Assembly (NCBI RefSeq): GCF_023913755.1
Contig: NZ_JAMXBJ010000048.1
Location: 62,001 to 126,000 of the forward strand
DNA from: Pseudarthrobacter cellobiosi
GTDB taxonomy: Bacteria > Actinomycetota > Actinomycetes > Actinomycetales > Micrococcaceae
Direction of reading: 5' to 3'
Length of the DNA stretch: 64,000 nucleotides
The number at the start of each line of letters is the position of its first letter. Position 1 is the stretch's first letter. Under the pieces are notes generated by a model. The model saw only the letters and a program-made list of their open reading frames with translations. It did not search any database and was not told the origin of the DNA. Of the stretch, positions 14,660 through 21,503 are shown in pieces. The position numbers were made by a program, and so were the translations under genes.

Positions 14660-15848
14660 GGAGTGGCTGAGGAAGCTCCGCGCTGTCGGCGTCGCGGCGT
14701 CGAACCGACCGCCTATCCCAATCCTGGCGTGCGTCCTGGTTGAATGTCGCCAGGGGAAAGCGACGGTGTCGGCGTACGACTATGAGACGTCCGCCGTTGC
14801 CAAGCTCCAGCACGAGCCGACGGGCCGGTTGAAGGATGCGCAGGCGCTCCTTCCGATCTCGTGGCTGGTCCGAACGATCCAAACCATCACCCGCCGCAAT
14901 CCCAAGGCCCCGGTCACGCTGGCGGCTCGGGAGATGCTGGGCCAGCGGCTGCTGACGGTCAGTGCAGAGGGGTACACGATCCCGATCCTGAACCACTACA
15001 ACGTGGCCGAGTACCCGCCACTGCCGGAGCATGCAGCCTTCGAGAGATTCCGCATGGACCGCCAGGTACTCGTGGGGGCACTCAACCGCTCACTCGTGGC
15101 CGCATCCACTGACGACACGCTCCCGATTCTGACCTCCATCGAGATCCAGGGCGCCGGTAAGCACCTCACGATGCAGGCCACAGACCGCTACCGTCTTTCT
15201 TCCGAGCGGATCGCCACCAAGCAGCCTGTCCCCGAGTTCCGGTTCCTCATGAAAGCCGCCGTGTGGAAGGCCATCAGTAGGCACCTCGACGGCGACCAGG
15301 TCAAAGTGGGCGTCCTCGCCTCTGCCGACTCCCCCGGGCGCTCCGGCGGCGGCACCGCACTCAGCCTCATCTCCGGAGATCTGACCTACACGCTCATGGG
15401 GACCGGCGGCGAATACCCCAAGCTCGCAGCACTCTTCCTGGATGCCGCTGCAACCCACATAGAAGCCGACAGAAGAGACCTTATCGACCAGGTGAGCGTC
15501 ACCGTCGACCTCAACGAACGAAACACCCCGGCCACGATCGTCATGACCTCAAGCACCATCACCATCCGCCCCGCGATCGGAGAGGCGCCGGACGCCGCCG
15601 TCGAAACCCCGGCGCTCGTGGCCGCGGGGAGTATCCCGGAAGACGCGACGCAGGCTGTGGCATTCAACCCCGCGTACTTGATCGCGGCGCTCCGCTCCAT
15701 CGATGCGGAGAAGGTCCGGCTGTCGTTCCAGGAGAGCCTGGCTAAGCCTGTGTGCCTGACGGCCGGCGGCGTTGCCTGCGGGACCAAGGACACGTACCGG
15801 CACCTGATCATGCCAGTCCGCCTGCCGCAGCCGTTGGAGGGAGTCTGA
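14571..15848 (+). CDS. DNA polymerase III beta-subunit-like sliding clamp
   Basis: The protein has 425 residues, slightly longer than bacterial DnaN. Signatures are ILACVLVECRQGKATVSAYD (domain 1), DDTLPILTSIEI and TDRYRLS (domain 2) and the closing block FNPAYLIAALRSIDAEKVRL, ending YRHLIMPVRL (MPvRL-type clamp end). Clamps tether polymerase to DNA. The phage shows no polymerase of its own, so this clamp probably competes with or replaces the host one on the host replisome. AAAGGA precedes ATG 14571. Confidence 0.85.
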   Translation: MTITALATTDTTITRPAPALADLEVTATSKEWLRKLRAVGVAASNRPPIPILACVLVECRQGKATVSAYDYETSAVAKLQHEPTGRLKDAQALLPISWLVRTIQTITRRNPKAPVTLAAREMLGQRLLTVSAEGYTIPILNHYNVAEYPPLPEHAAFERFRMDRQVLVGALNRSLVAASTDDTLPILTSIEIQGAGKHLTMQATDRYRLSSERIATKQPVPEFRFLMKAAVWKAISRHLDGDQVKVGVLASADSPGRSGGGTALSLISGDLTYTLMGTGGEYPKLAALFLDAAATHIEADRRDLIDQVSVTVDLNERNTPATIVMTSSTITIRPAIGEAPDAAVETPALVAAGSIPEDATQAVAFNPAYLIAALRSIDAEKVRLSFQESLAKPVCLTAGGVACGTKDTYRHLIMPVRLPQPLEGV

Positions 15849-15979
15849 TGCCGAAGCCTACGGAGATGTTTGAGCGAAAGAACGATTCGCTGCTGTCCAA
15901 GCCGGAGAAGATGGACCCGTGCCCGTCCTGCGGCGGCATCTACCACCCGCTCAGCGGTGAGTGCAGGTGCTCACCATGA
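15848..15979 (+). CDS. Small zinc-ribbon-like protein
   Basis: The protein has 43 residues with CPSCGGIYHPLSGECRC, a possible Zn knuckle (C-x2-C, C-x-C). Its ATG overlaps the clamp stop (TGATG) and its stop overlaps the next ATG. The tight coupling supports a real gene. Confidence 0.55.
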   Translation: MPKPTEMFERKNDSLLSKPEKMDPCPSCGGIYHPLSGECRCSP

Positions 15980-16749
15980 CGGCCGAGCGGATCAAACGCG
16001 ACTGCCAGTGCGCCCGGGCCAATCACCAGCACGGCACACCCACGGCTTACGTGGTGGACAAATGCCGCTGCACACCCTGCACCAAGGCCAACACGCTACG
16101 GGAACGGGAACGCGAAGCGGCGAAGGCCGCAGGCACGTACGACGTCGGCAGGGTCGACGCCGGCCCGGTCCGGGACCACATCCTCGCGCTGGGTAAGCGC
16201 GGGTACGGGCTCAAGATCATTGCCCGTATCGCCGGGGTCTCGAATGCCACCCTGGGCAAGATCATCTACGGCGACCCATCCCGGAACACGCCTCCACGAG
16301 CCCGCGTGGAAACGCGCGTCGCGGACCGGGTCCTGGCGGTCAAGCCGTCCCTAACCACAGTGGGCAAAACGATCCGCGTCAAAGCCGAACCCACCCAGGC
16401 GCGAGTCAAGACCCTCGCGTGCCTGGGCTACTCGGTCGGATGGCAAGGGCGCAGACTCGGACGCGAGCATTCGAACTTCAGCCTCCTGCTGGACCGCGAG
16501 TACTGCAACGCCGAGACGGCCCGGGCCGTCAGGGATCTCTACTTGCTGCTGTGGGACAAGCCCCGACTCCCCGCGAACCGTCACGAGGCGGCCGCGATCA
16601 GCCGGACTATCAACCGGGCCGCCGCCGCGGGCTGGGAGCAACTGCCCCCGCCCCACCTCTCATCTTCCGAAGCGCCAATCAACCCAGACAAGAGCATCGA
16701 CCACTTCCTCCAGGAACGGATGAAACGGCAGATGAGGCGGCGGGCGTGA
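15976..16749 (+). CDS. HTH DNA-binding protein with N-terminal Cys cluster
   Basis: The protein has 257 residues from ATG 15976 (ATGA overlap). An N-terminal knuckle (RDCQCARANHQHGTP, KCRCTPCTKAN) is followed by an HTH (LGKRGYGLKIIARIAGVSNA then TLGKIIYG) and a charged C-terminus. The same architecture is common in actinophage early regions; its specific role is unknown to me. Confidence 0.65.
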   Translation: MTAERIKRDCQCARANHQHGTPTAYVVDKCRCTPCTKANTLREREREAAKAAGTYDVGRVDAGPVRDHILALGKRGYGLKIIARIAGVSNATLGKIIYGDPSRNTPPRARVETRVADRVLAVKPSLTTVGKTIRVKAEPTQARVKTLACLGYSVGWQGRRLGREHSNFSLLLDREYCNAETARAVRDLYLLLWDKPRLPANRHEAAAISRTINRAAAAGWEQLPPPHLSSSEAPINPDKSIDHFLQERMKRQMRRRA

Positions 16750-16877
16750 GTAGGTGGCACTGCCAATGCTGTGGTCACTACCACGGACGAGAATCCTGCA
16801 CCGCCATAGTTCACGACGATGGCGCCAGCAAATGCGGATGCACGGAACACGAGAAACGAGAGACACATGACGAGTGA
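16746..16877 (+). CDS. Small Cys/His-rich protein
   Basis: The protein has 43 residues from GTG 16746 (GTGA overlap). WHCQCCGHYHGRESC and KCGCTEH give a probable zinc site. It is very short, supported mainly by coupling and conserved-looking Cys pairs. Confidence 0.5.
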   Translation: MSRWHCQCCGHYHGRESCTAIVHDDGASKCGCTEHEKRETHDE

Positions 16878-16899
16878 TCCACAAAGGAGGAAAGCCCCG

Positions 16900-17211
16900 A
16901 TGACTAAGACCATGGCGGAGATCGAATCAGAAGGCCGCAAATTAGCCGCCGCGATCCTTAACCGCAGGCTCCGCAAGTGCATCGCCGAAGGTGCGCACCA
17001 ACCAGACGCAACGCGCAGGTGCCCGCGCTGCGGGATGCCCCAGGCCGCCACCGAACTGCAGCCTCACGGCCAGCCGCCCACTGAAGTCACACCAACAACA
17101 ACCGAAGGACGGACAGATAGATGCCATGGGCCAGAGTGGGAGACACCGCAGCGAACCACCCCACCGCGCTCGCCGTCCTTGAGCACCAGCTTGCTGACGA
17201 ACGGATTGTGA
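16900..17211 (+). CDS. Small protein with CPRCG knuckle
   Basis: The 103-residue protein starts at ATG 16900, which has a near-perfect AGGAGG 9 nt upstream. The helical N-terminus (AEIESEGRKLAAAILNRRLR) leads to a single knuckle (RRCPRCGMPQ). The Thr/Ser/Pro-rich C-terminal 30 residues overlap the next gene by 91 bp in a different frame and may be non-essential. Confidence 0.55.
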   Translation: MTKTMAEIESEGRKLAAAILNRRLRKCIAEGAHQPDATRRCPRCGMPQAATELQPHGQPPTEVTPTTTEGRTDRCHGPEWETPQRTTPPRSPSLSTSLLTNGL

Positions 17212-18314
17212 ATGAGCTGTTCGGGTTCGTCATGCGCTGCTCGACCCAGTCAGCCGCGCACCTCACGGACTATGTCATCAACCGGGGAACAGCGATCCAG
17301 ATGGCCGGCGGCATGTCCCGCGCCAACGAGCTGCTGCAGCTCGCAGTCTTCTCCGGCTACATGGTGGAGGAATCCCTCGAGGAGGACGGCCACTCACGCA
17401 AGGTCTACCGGATCCTCGATGACCCGGACTTCATCCACCTCCGCACGAAAGCGGAGATCGACTGGGAACGGCAGAGACGCAACGACACAGCACGTCCCGA
17501 GCTGGTCATCCCGGCCAGGCTGCGCGACGGCGACGGCTGCCGCTACTGCGGCAAGGTGGTCCGCTGGGGCGCCCAGAACGGACGCCTGGGCGGCACGTAC
17601 GATCACCGGATCCCTGGCAAGCAGGCAGCTTCAGAGAATGATCTGTTCGTGGCATGCCGGGCATGCAACGCCGGCCGCAAAGACAACCCCAACGCTGACC
17701 AGGACTACCCCCGCCTGCCAGCTCCGGAGACGGCCTACTTCAGCGCCTCCACGATCCAGTGGCTGCGCGAGCACGACTATGTGAAGCGCATGGGGATCAC
17801 CATCCCCGAACCATCCGGGGAGCAGCTGCAGCCCGGAGACGAGACTGGCAACGGTTCCACCGGCCAGCAAGAGGGCGACGGTACCACCGGCCCGACCACC
17901 GAGGGCAACGGTTCCACCGGCCCCATCACTGCTGGCAACGGTCCCACCGGCCAGCACGAGGGCAACGGCGTTCCCGGCCCTACCAATCAGGGCGACGGTA
18001 CCACCGGCCCGACCGCAGATGGCAACGGTTCTACCGGCCAGCACGAGGGCGACGGTACCACCGGCCCCACTACCGCTGGCGACGGTCCTACCGGCCAGCA
18101 CGAGACTCACCAGCACAGCCCCGGTTGCCAACATATTGCCAACCCTGCGAAACGCCTGACTGATGGAACCGGTATTGCCGGGACGGGACGGGGCGGGACG
18201 GGACGGGCAGGTATGGGGAGGGAGCCGAGCCCACCTCCCCAGCTTTCCCAACCACCTCGCAATGGCAACAAGAAATCTAGACGCGGCCGCCCGCATACCA
18301 GAGGACGGAACTAA
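17121..18314 (+). CDS. HNH-endonuclease-domain protein with Gly/Thr repeat tail
   Basis: The 397-residue protein begins with a winged-helix-like region (about 20-110). An HNH fold follows: GDGCRYCGKVV, TYDHRIPGKQ, ASENDLFVACRACNAGRKDN (two C-x2-C, DH, N). Residues about 240-335 are nine imperfect 9-10-residue repeats of the form G-(N/D)-G-x-T-G-(P/Q)-x-x. The C-terminus is basic (NKKSRRGRPHTRGRN). The winged helix plus HNH suggests DNA binding and nicking in replication or packaging. Confidence 0.7.
   Translation: MPWARVGDTAANHPTALAVLEHQLADERIVNELFGFVMRCSTQSAAHLTDYVINRGTAIQMAGGMSRANELLQLAVFSGYMVEESLEEDGHSRKVYRILDDPDFIHLRTKAEIDWERQRRNDTARPELVIPARLRDGDGCRYCGKVVRWGAQNGRLGGTYDHRIPGKQAASENDLFVACRACNAGRKDNPNADQDYPRLPAPETAYFSASTIQWLREHDYVKRMGITIPEPSGEQLQPGDETGNGSTGQQEGDGTTGPTTEGNGSTGPITAGNGPTGQHEGNGVPGPTNQGDGTTGPTADGNGSTGQHEGDGTTGPTTAGDGPTGQHETHQHSPGCQHIANPAKRLTDGTGIAGTGRGGTGRAGMGREPSPPPQLSQPPRNGNKKSRRGRPHTRGRN
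17838..18110 (+). repeat. In-gene tandem repeat array (about 27-30 bp units)
   Basis: Nine imperfect units of the type GGCAACGGTTCCACCGGCC or GGCGACGGTACCACCGGCC encode the Gly-rich repeats of the HNH protein. Variable unit ends (CAGCACGAG, CCGACCACC) alternate. Such arrays vary in copy number by slippage. Confidence 0.8.
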
Positions 18315-18316
18315 CC

Positions 18317-18649
18317 ATGCCTTCTCCCAAAACTGCTTTCATTCCGAAACTCTCAGAAGCCCAGTTCCAGCAGCAGGTCATCGACCTTGCTCAGATCTAC
18401 GGCTATGACCTGACCTACCACCCATTTGATTCCCGGCGCTCGAGGGCTGGCTGGCCGGATCTTGTCCTGGCTAACTCGGCCCGAAGTCGTGTGCTGATTC
18501 GTGAGCTGAAGACCGACGTCGGCAAAGTGTCTCCTGACCAGCTGGAGTGGCTGAAGGTCCTCCAGCTGTCTGGGATCAATGCCGGCGTCTGGCGTCCTAT
18601 GGATCTGAGGAACGGCCACATCATCAAGGACTTGAGAGGTGACGCATGA
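18317..18649 (+). CDS. VRR-NUC-domain nuclease
   Basis: This 110-residue protein is a compact VRR-NUC/Holliday-junction-resolvase-like fold: EAQFQQQVIDLAQIYGYD, RAGWPDLVLANSARSRVLIR (Asp), ELKTD (E-x-K) and SPDQLEWLKVL (Gln). The catalytic D...ExK set is complete. Stand-alone VRR-NUC proteins are structure-specific nucleases, here likely for phage recombination. It overlaps the next gene (ATGA). Confidence 0.85.
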   Translation: MPSPKTAFIPKLSEAQFQQQVIDLAQIYGYDLTYHPFDSRRSRAGWPDLVLANSARSRVLIRELKTDVGKVSPDQLEWLKVLQLSGINAGVWRPMDLRNGHIIKDLRGDA

Positions 18650-19422
18650 GCGAAGCCGTGGGGTTCTGCACAACACCAGAGTGCAACAGACTAACCACCT
18701 TGCACCTGTGCACAGTCTGCATCGTCGAACTGGCCGACCTGCTACAAGACATCCCGCCAATCCTTGATCGGATCGACGCTGTGATCTATCGGATGACAGT
18801 AACCAGGGCGCCAGGTTCTAGTGGTGGCGGTGGAGGCGTTGCCAGCTCCACGCCAGCCATGAACGTGGACGCCTACATGCTCAAGGCCCACCTGCACTCG
18901 CTTCCCTATTCCGCTCATGCCGAGGCCATGGAGAACCCTGAGGCAGGATGGACTCTGTTCATGGCCCGGGACTGGATCAGCACCGGGCGGGACCTCGTGT
19001 GGGGCCCGGAGGACAAGCGCGTCTACGGTCGGTGCGGTGAGCCAATCCAGGTGGACACAGACGCAGAGGAAGAACCGCCAGAACAGATGCCATGTCCTGG
19101 TCAACTGATAGGCCACCCAGATGACGCGTCCGTGAAGTGCCCCGACTGCGCCGCCGTTCACCTCGTTCACGAGGTGCTCGACCGGCTGCGAACGAAGGCC
19201 CGGGGCGAGCCGATGACGCCGCGGGGCGTACGCGAGTACCTGCAGAAGAAGGCTCGGGTAGTGGTCTCGAAGTTTGACTTCGAGAACTGGGTCAAGCTGG
19301 GCAAGCTCGCCTACGTCTTGGATCGAGTCAACACTGAAGGCAAAGCGCAACGGATCTACTACCCAGGCGACGTGCTCCACGTATTCGAGAACATGCGCGC
19401 GAGGAGACGGACCCAGCTATGA
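18646..19422 (+). CDS. Zinc-knuckle hypothetical protein
   Basis: The 258-residue protein has an N-terminal Cys cluster (GFCTTPECNRLTTLHLCTVC) and a second pair (VKCPDCAAVH). A helical region (GVREYLQKKARVVVSKFDF) and a basic C-terminus (RARRRTQL) follow. I have no functional assignment, though the layout is common in actinophage early genes. Confidence 0.65.
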   Translation: MSEAVGFCTTPECNRLTTLHLCTVCIVELADLLQDIPPILDRIDAVIYRMTVTRAPGSSGGGGGVASSTPAMNVDAYMLKAHLHSLPYSAHAEAMENPEAGWTLFMARDWISTGRDLVWGPEDKRVYGRCGEPIQVDTDAEEEPPEQMPCPGQLIGHPDDASVKCPDCAAVHLVHEVLDRLRTKARGEPMTPRGVREYLQKKARVVVSKFDFENWVKLGKLAYVLDRVNTEGKAQRIYYPGDVLHVFENMRARRRTQL

Positions 19423-19474
19423 AATGTAGTACAGTAAATCCGACGGGATAGTTGTCTCCACAACAGTTTCCATG

Positions 19475-19503
19475 AAGGCCTCGCCGGTATTCGGCGGGGC
19501 CTT
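19475..19503 (+). terminator. Hairpin at the end of the early gene run
   Basis: A 12-bp stem with one G-T pair (19475-19486 with 19492-19503) and a 5-nt loop, followed by TTTG. It lies directly after the 18646-19422 gene and before the first HNH gene, so it probably ends early transcription. Confidence 0.6.
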
Positions 19504-19535
19504 TGTCGTGTCCGGCTTAAGGTGGTGGCAGCAAT

Positions 19536-19832
19536 GTGAACGGTGTGTATATCCCCGCATGGTCAGGCCGCCGTCGTAGTGACGCTTTGCTCCGGGTCAA
19601 GTCCGAAGGGCGACGGGCCAAGGCGCCGTGCTGCATCTGCGAGATGGTCATTGACTACTCGCTGGCCTACCCGGATGAGCAGTCGTGCAGCGTCCAGCAC
19701 GTGAAGCCACGCAGCTCCTACCCTCACCTCACCTGGGAGCCGAGCAACTGGAAGCCCGCGCATCTCTCGTGCAACAAAGCAGAGGGTGCCGGTGACACTC
19801 TCGGTCTCGGCGTGACGTCGGAGCAATGGTGA
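19536..19832 (+). CDS. HNH endonuclease, first of two near the terminase
   Basis: The 98-residue protein (GTG start) carries APCCICEMVIDY (C-x2-C), SCSVQHVKPRSSYP (QHV in place of DHV), WEPSNWKPAHLSCNKAEG (N, H, C-N-K). HNH proteins beside terminase genes stimulate cos cleavage and packaging in phages such as HK97. The change to QHV may alter catalysis. A weak ribosome site precedes it. Confidence 0.7.
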   Translation: MNGVYIPAWSGRRRSDALLRVKSEGRRAKAPCCICEMVIDYSLAYPDEQSCSVQHVKPRSSYPHLTWEPSNWKPAHLSCNKAEGAGDTLGLGVTSEQW

Positions 19833-19985
19833 CTCCCGCCAGTCGGACCCGAATAAAATCCAGCTCCAGCCAGCGCGGGACACTCCCCGCCTGAAGGGTC
19901 CTCCCTCCCCCGGGATTTCCCCCTTAAAATCCCCCAAGTTCGTTGAATTGGCGGGGAAAACGGACCCCCAAAGGAGCTGAGACAA
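19833..19985. other. Noncoding gap between the two HNH genes, possible cos region
   Basis: The 153-bp gap has runs of C and an inverted repeat GGGATTT (19912-19918) with AAATCCC (19927-19933). Phages with HNH plus P27-type terminase usually have cos just upstream of these genes. No direct evidence of a cut site is visible. Confidence 0.3.
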
Positions 19986-20447
19986 ATGACAGCAGTGCAG
20001 GCGAATCCCCGTATCAAATGCCCCGAATGTCGCAAGCCGTTTCGCCCCAACACGAAGCGCCAGACTTTCTGCACCGACACGTGTCGATACCGAAATCGGG
20101 ACAGCCGCCCCCACCGCATGGAGTACGACAGGCAACGGCACCGCGACGGATATGCGGCGGGAGTGCCGGCCTACAATCGGCCACGCAAACCAAGAGCAAG
20201 GGCTGAGGCCTACGGCGTTGCCTATGTCCCCATCAACCGGGAACAGATATTCGAGCGCGACTCGTGGACGTGCGGGATTTGCTCGCTCCGCGTCGACCGC
20301 ACGTTGGAATACCCGGATCCGGACTGCGCAACCATTGACCACGTCGTGCCCTGGGCGGCGTTCGGACCCCACACCCCGGACAACGTCCAGTGCGCTCACC
20401 TGGTGTGCAACCTCCGGAAGGGTCAGAAAGTCCCGGACAATGCATGA
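19986..20447 (+). CDS. HNH endonuclease, second
   Basis: The 153-residue protein has an N-terminal zinc finger (IKCPECRKPFRPN, FCTDTCRYRNRD) and a C-terminal HNH: SWTCGICSLRVDR, ATIDHVVPWAAFGP, PDNVQCAHLVCNLRKG, with all Cys pairs, DH and N present. Position immediately before the terminase genes fits a packaging nuclease. AAAGGAG precedes the ATG. Confidence 0.85.
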   Translation: MTAVQANPRIKCPECRKPFRPNTKRQTFCTDTCRYRNRDSRPHRMEYDRQRHRDGYAAGVPAYNRPRKPRARAEAYGVAYVPINREQIFERDSWTCGICSLRVDRTLEYPDPDCATIDHVVPWAAFGPHTPDNVQCAHLVCNLRKGQKVPDNA

Positions 20448-20838
20448 CCGTCCAGCCCTCCGCCTGCTGCATGGTGATGGCGAGTCGATCCGGGGCATAG
20501 CCCGGGACCGTGGAGCGTCTAGAAACGCCGTCCGCCGCGCGCTGGTCCCCGGCGCTCGCGATCACTATTACCGGCCGTCTGTAACAGAGGAGGCCGAGCC
20601 GGCCGTTCGTGAGGTCCTGGCTGACTACCCGCAGATGGTTGTCGCTGACATTGCCGTCCTGATTGATTGGCGGCATTCGCGCCGGACGCTCTCTGACCTG
20701 GTCGCGAAGCTGCGGCCGCAGAGTGTGGCCAGCTGGTCAGCCGTCGAAACCATGCCGATAGGCGCCATCCGCGCCGGCGTCCTTTCCACGTCAACAATCC
20801 GCTGCGGCACTATGACACTCGGGGAGCTGAAACTATGA
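20440..20838 (+). CDS. HTH protein resembling the IS21-type transposase N-terminus
   Basis: The protein has 132 residues. LRLLHGDGESIRGIARDRGA then SRNAVRRAL matches the N-terminal HTH of IstA-like transposases; the second part (EVLADYPQMVVADIAVLIDW) has another HTH-like segment. No DDE domain is present, so it is not a transposase. The ATG overlaps the preceding HNH gene by 8 bp and the stop overlaps the small terminase. It may recognise the packaging site or regulate late genes. Confidence 0.6.
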   Translation: MHDRPALRLLHGDGESIRGIARDRGASRNAVRRALVPGARDHYYRPSVTEEAEPAVREVLADYPQMVVADIAVLIDWRHSRRTLSDLVAKLRPQSVASWSAVETMPIGAIRAGVLSTSTIRCGTMTLGELKL

Positions 20839-21503
20839 AGCCACGCACCCAGTCAGAACCAGACCCTACCGAGCCTCCTGACCACCTCCCGGAGGCCGTA
20901 GCCGACGTCTGGCGCGAGATCGTCGCCAGCAACGACCTCGCCGGCAAGGTTGACCGCTCTGCTCTGGAAACCTTCGCCACGCTCATGGCCCGCCTCCGCG
21001 AAGCCCGCAATCGGGTCGAGGACGAGGGCATGGTGGTCACGGATCCTCGCGGCCGCGTCATCCCTCACCCTGCGCTCGCCGTCGAGCGTTCCACCGCGGA
21101 GCAGATCCGCGCGTGGGGCGATCGGTTCGCGCCCCTGGTGAAGCCGGTCCGTAAGCGCGGCTACATGGCCGACGCCACGGCCCAGACTCTGTCCGAGGCC
21201 AAGCACCTGCAGGGGCTCAAGTTCGCCGGGCCCGTGGCCGCGCTCAAGACCCTCGCCTGGATGATCGACGAGGCACAGCGGGACAGCATGCAGGCCCTGC
21301 AGAAAGCCATGACGACGACGGTCCCCACCTACCTGAAGGCCTGCGCAGACCTCCAGATCACCCCGGCGTCGCTGCCAATGGGCGCCGCCGTCGCCGCTGC
21401 CCCTGCTGAGCCTTCCGGCGATGAGAAGAAGCCGGAGGGTTCGAATGTCTCCGACCTCCAGGCTCGCGCCGCCGCACGCCGCGCCGGTGAGCGGACCGGC
21501 TGA
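20835..21503 (+). CDS. Terminase small subunit (P27 family)
   Basis: This 222-residue DNA-recognition subunit of the packaging motor has the P27 signatures DVWREIVASNDLAGKVDR, VVTDPRGRVIPHPALAVERS and TAEQIRAWGDRFA. An atypical C-terminal extension (about 110-222) follows. It overlaps the large subunit gene by 59 bp, consistent with coupling. Confidence 0.88.
   Translation: MKPRTQSEPDPTEPPDHLPEAVADVWREIVASNDLAGKVDRSALETFATLMARLREARNRVEDEGMVVTDPRGRVIPHPALAVERSTAEQIRAWGDRFAPLVKPVRKRGYMADATAQTLSEAKHLQGLKFAGPVAALKTLAWMIDEAQRDSMQALQKAMTTTVPTYLKACADLQITPASLPMGAAVAAAPAEPSGDEKKPEGSNVSDLQARAAARRAGERTG

Noticed and set aside
17838..18110. Regular repeats suspected as a CRISPR array
   Set aside because: Repeats are in frame, adjacent without spacers of constant size, and encode a Gly-rich protein tail.
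20440..20838. Insertion sequence, because of the IS21-like HTH
   Set aside because: No DDE domain, no helper ATPase and no terminal inverted repeats; the gene is coupled to phage genes on both sides.
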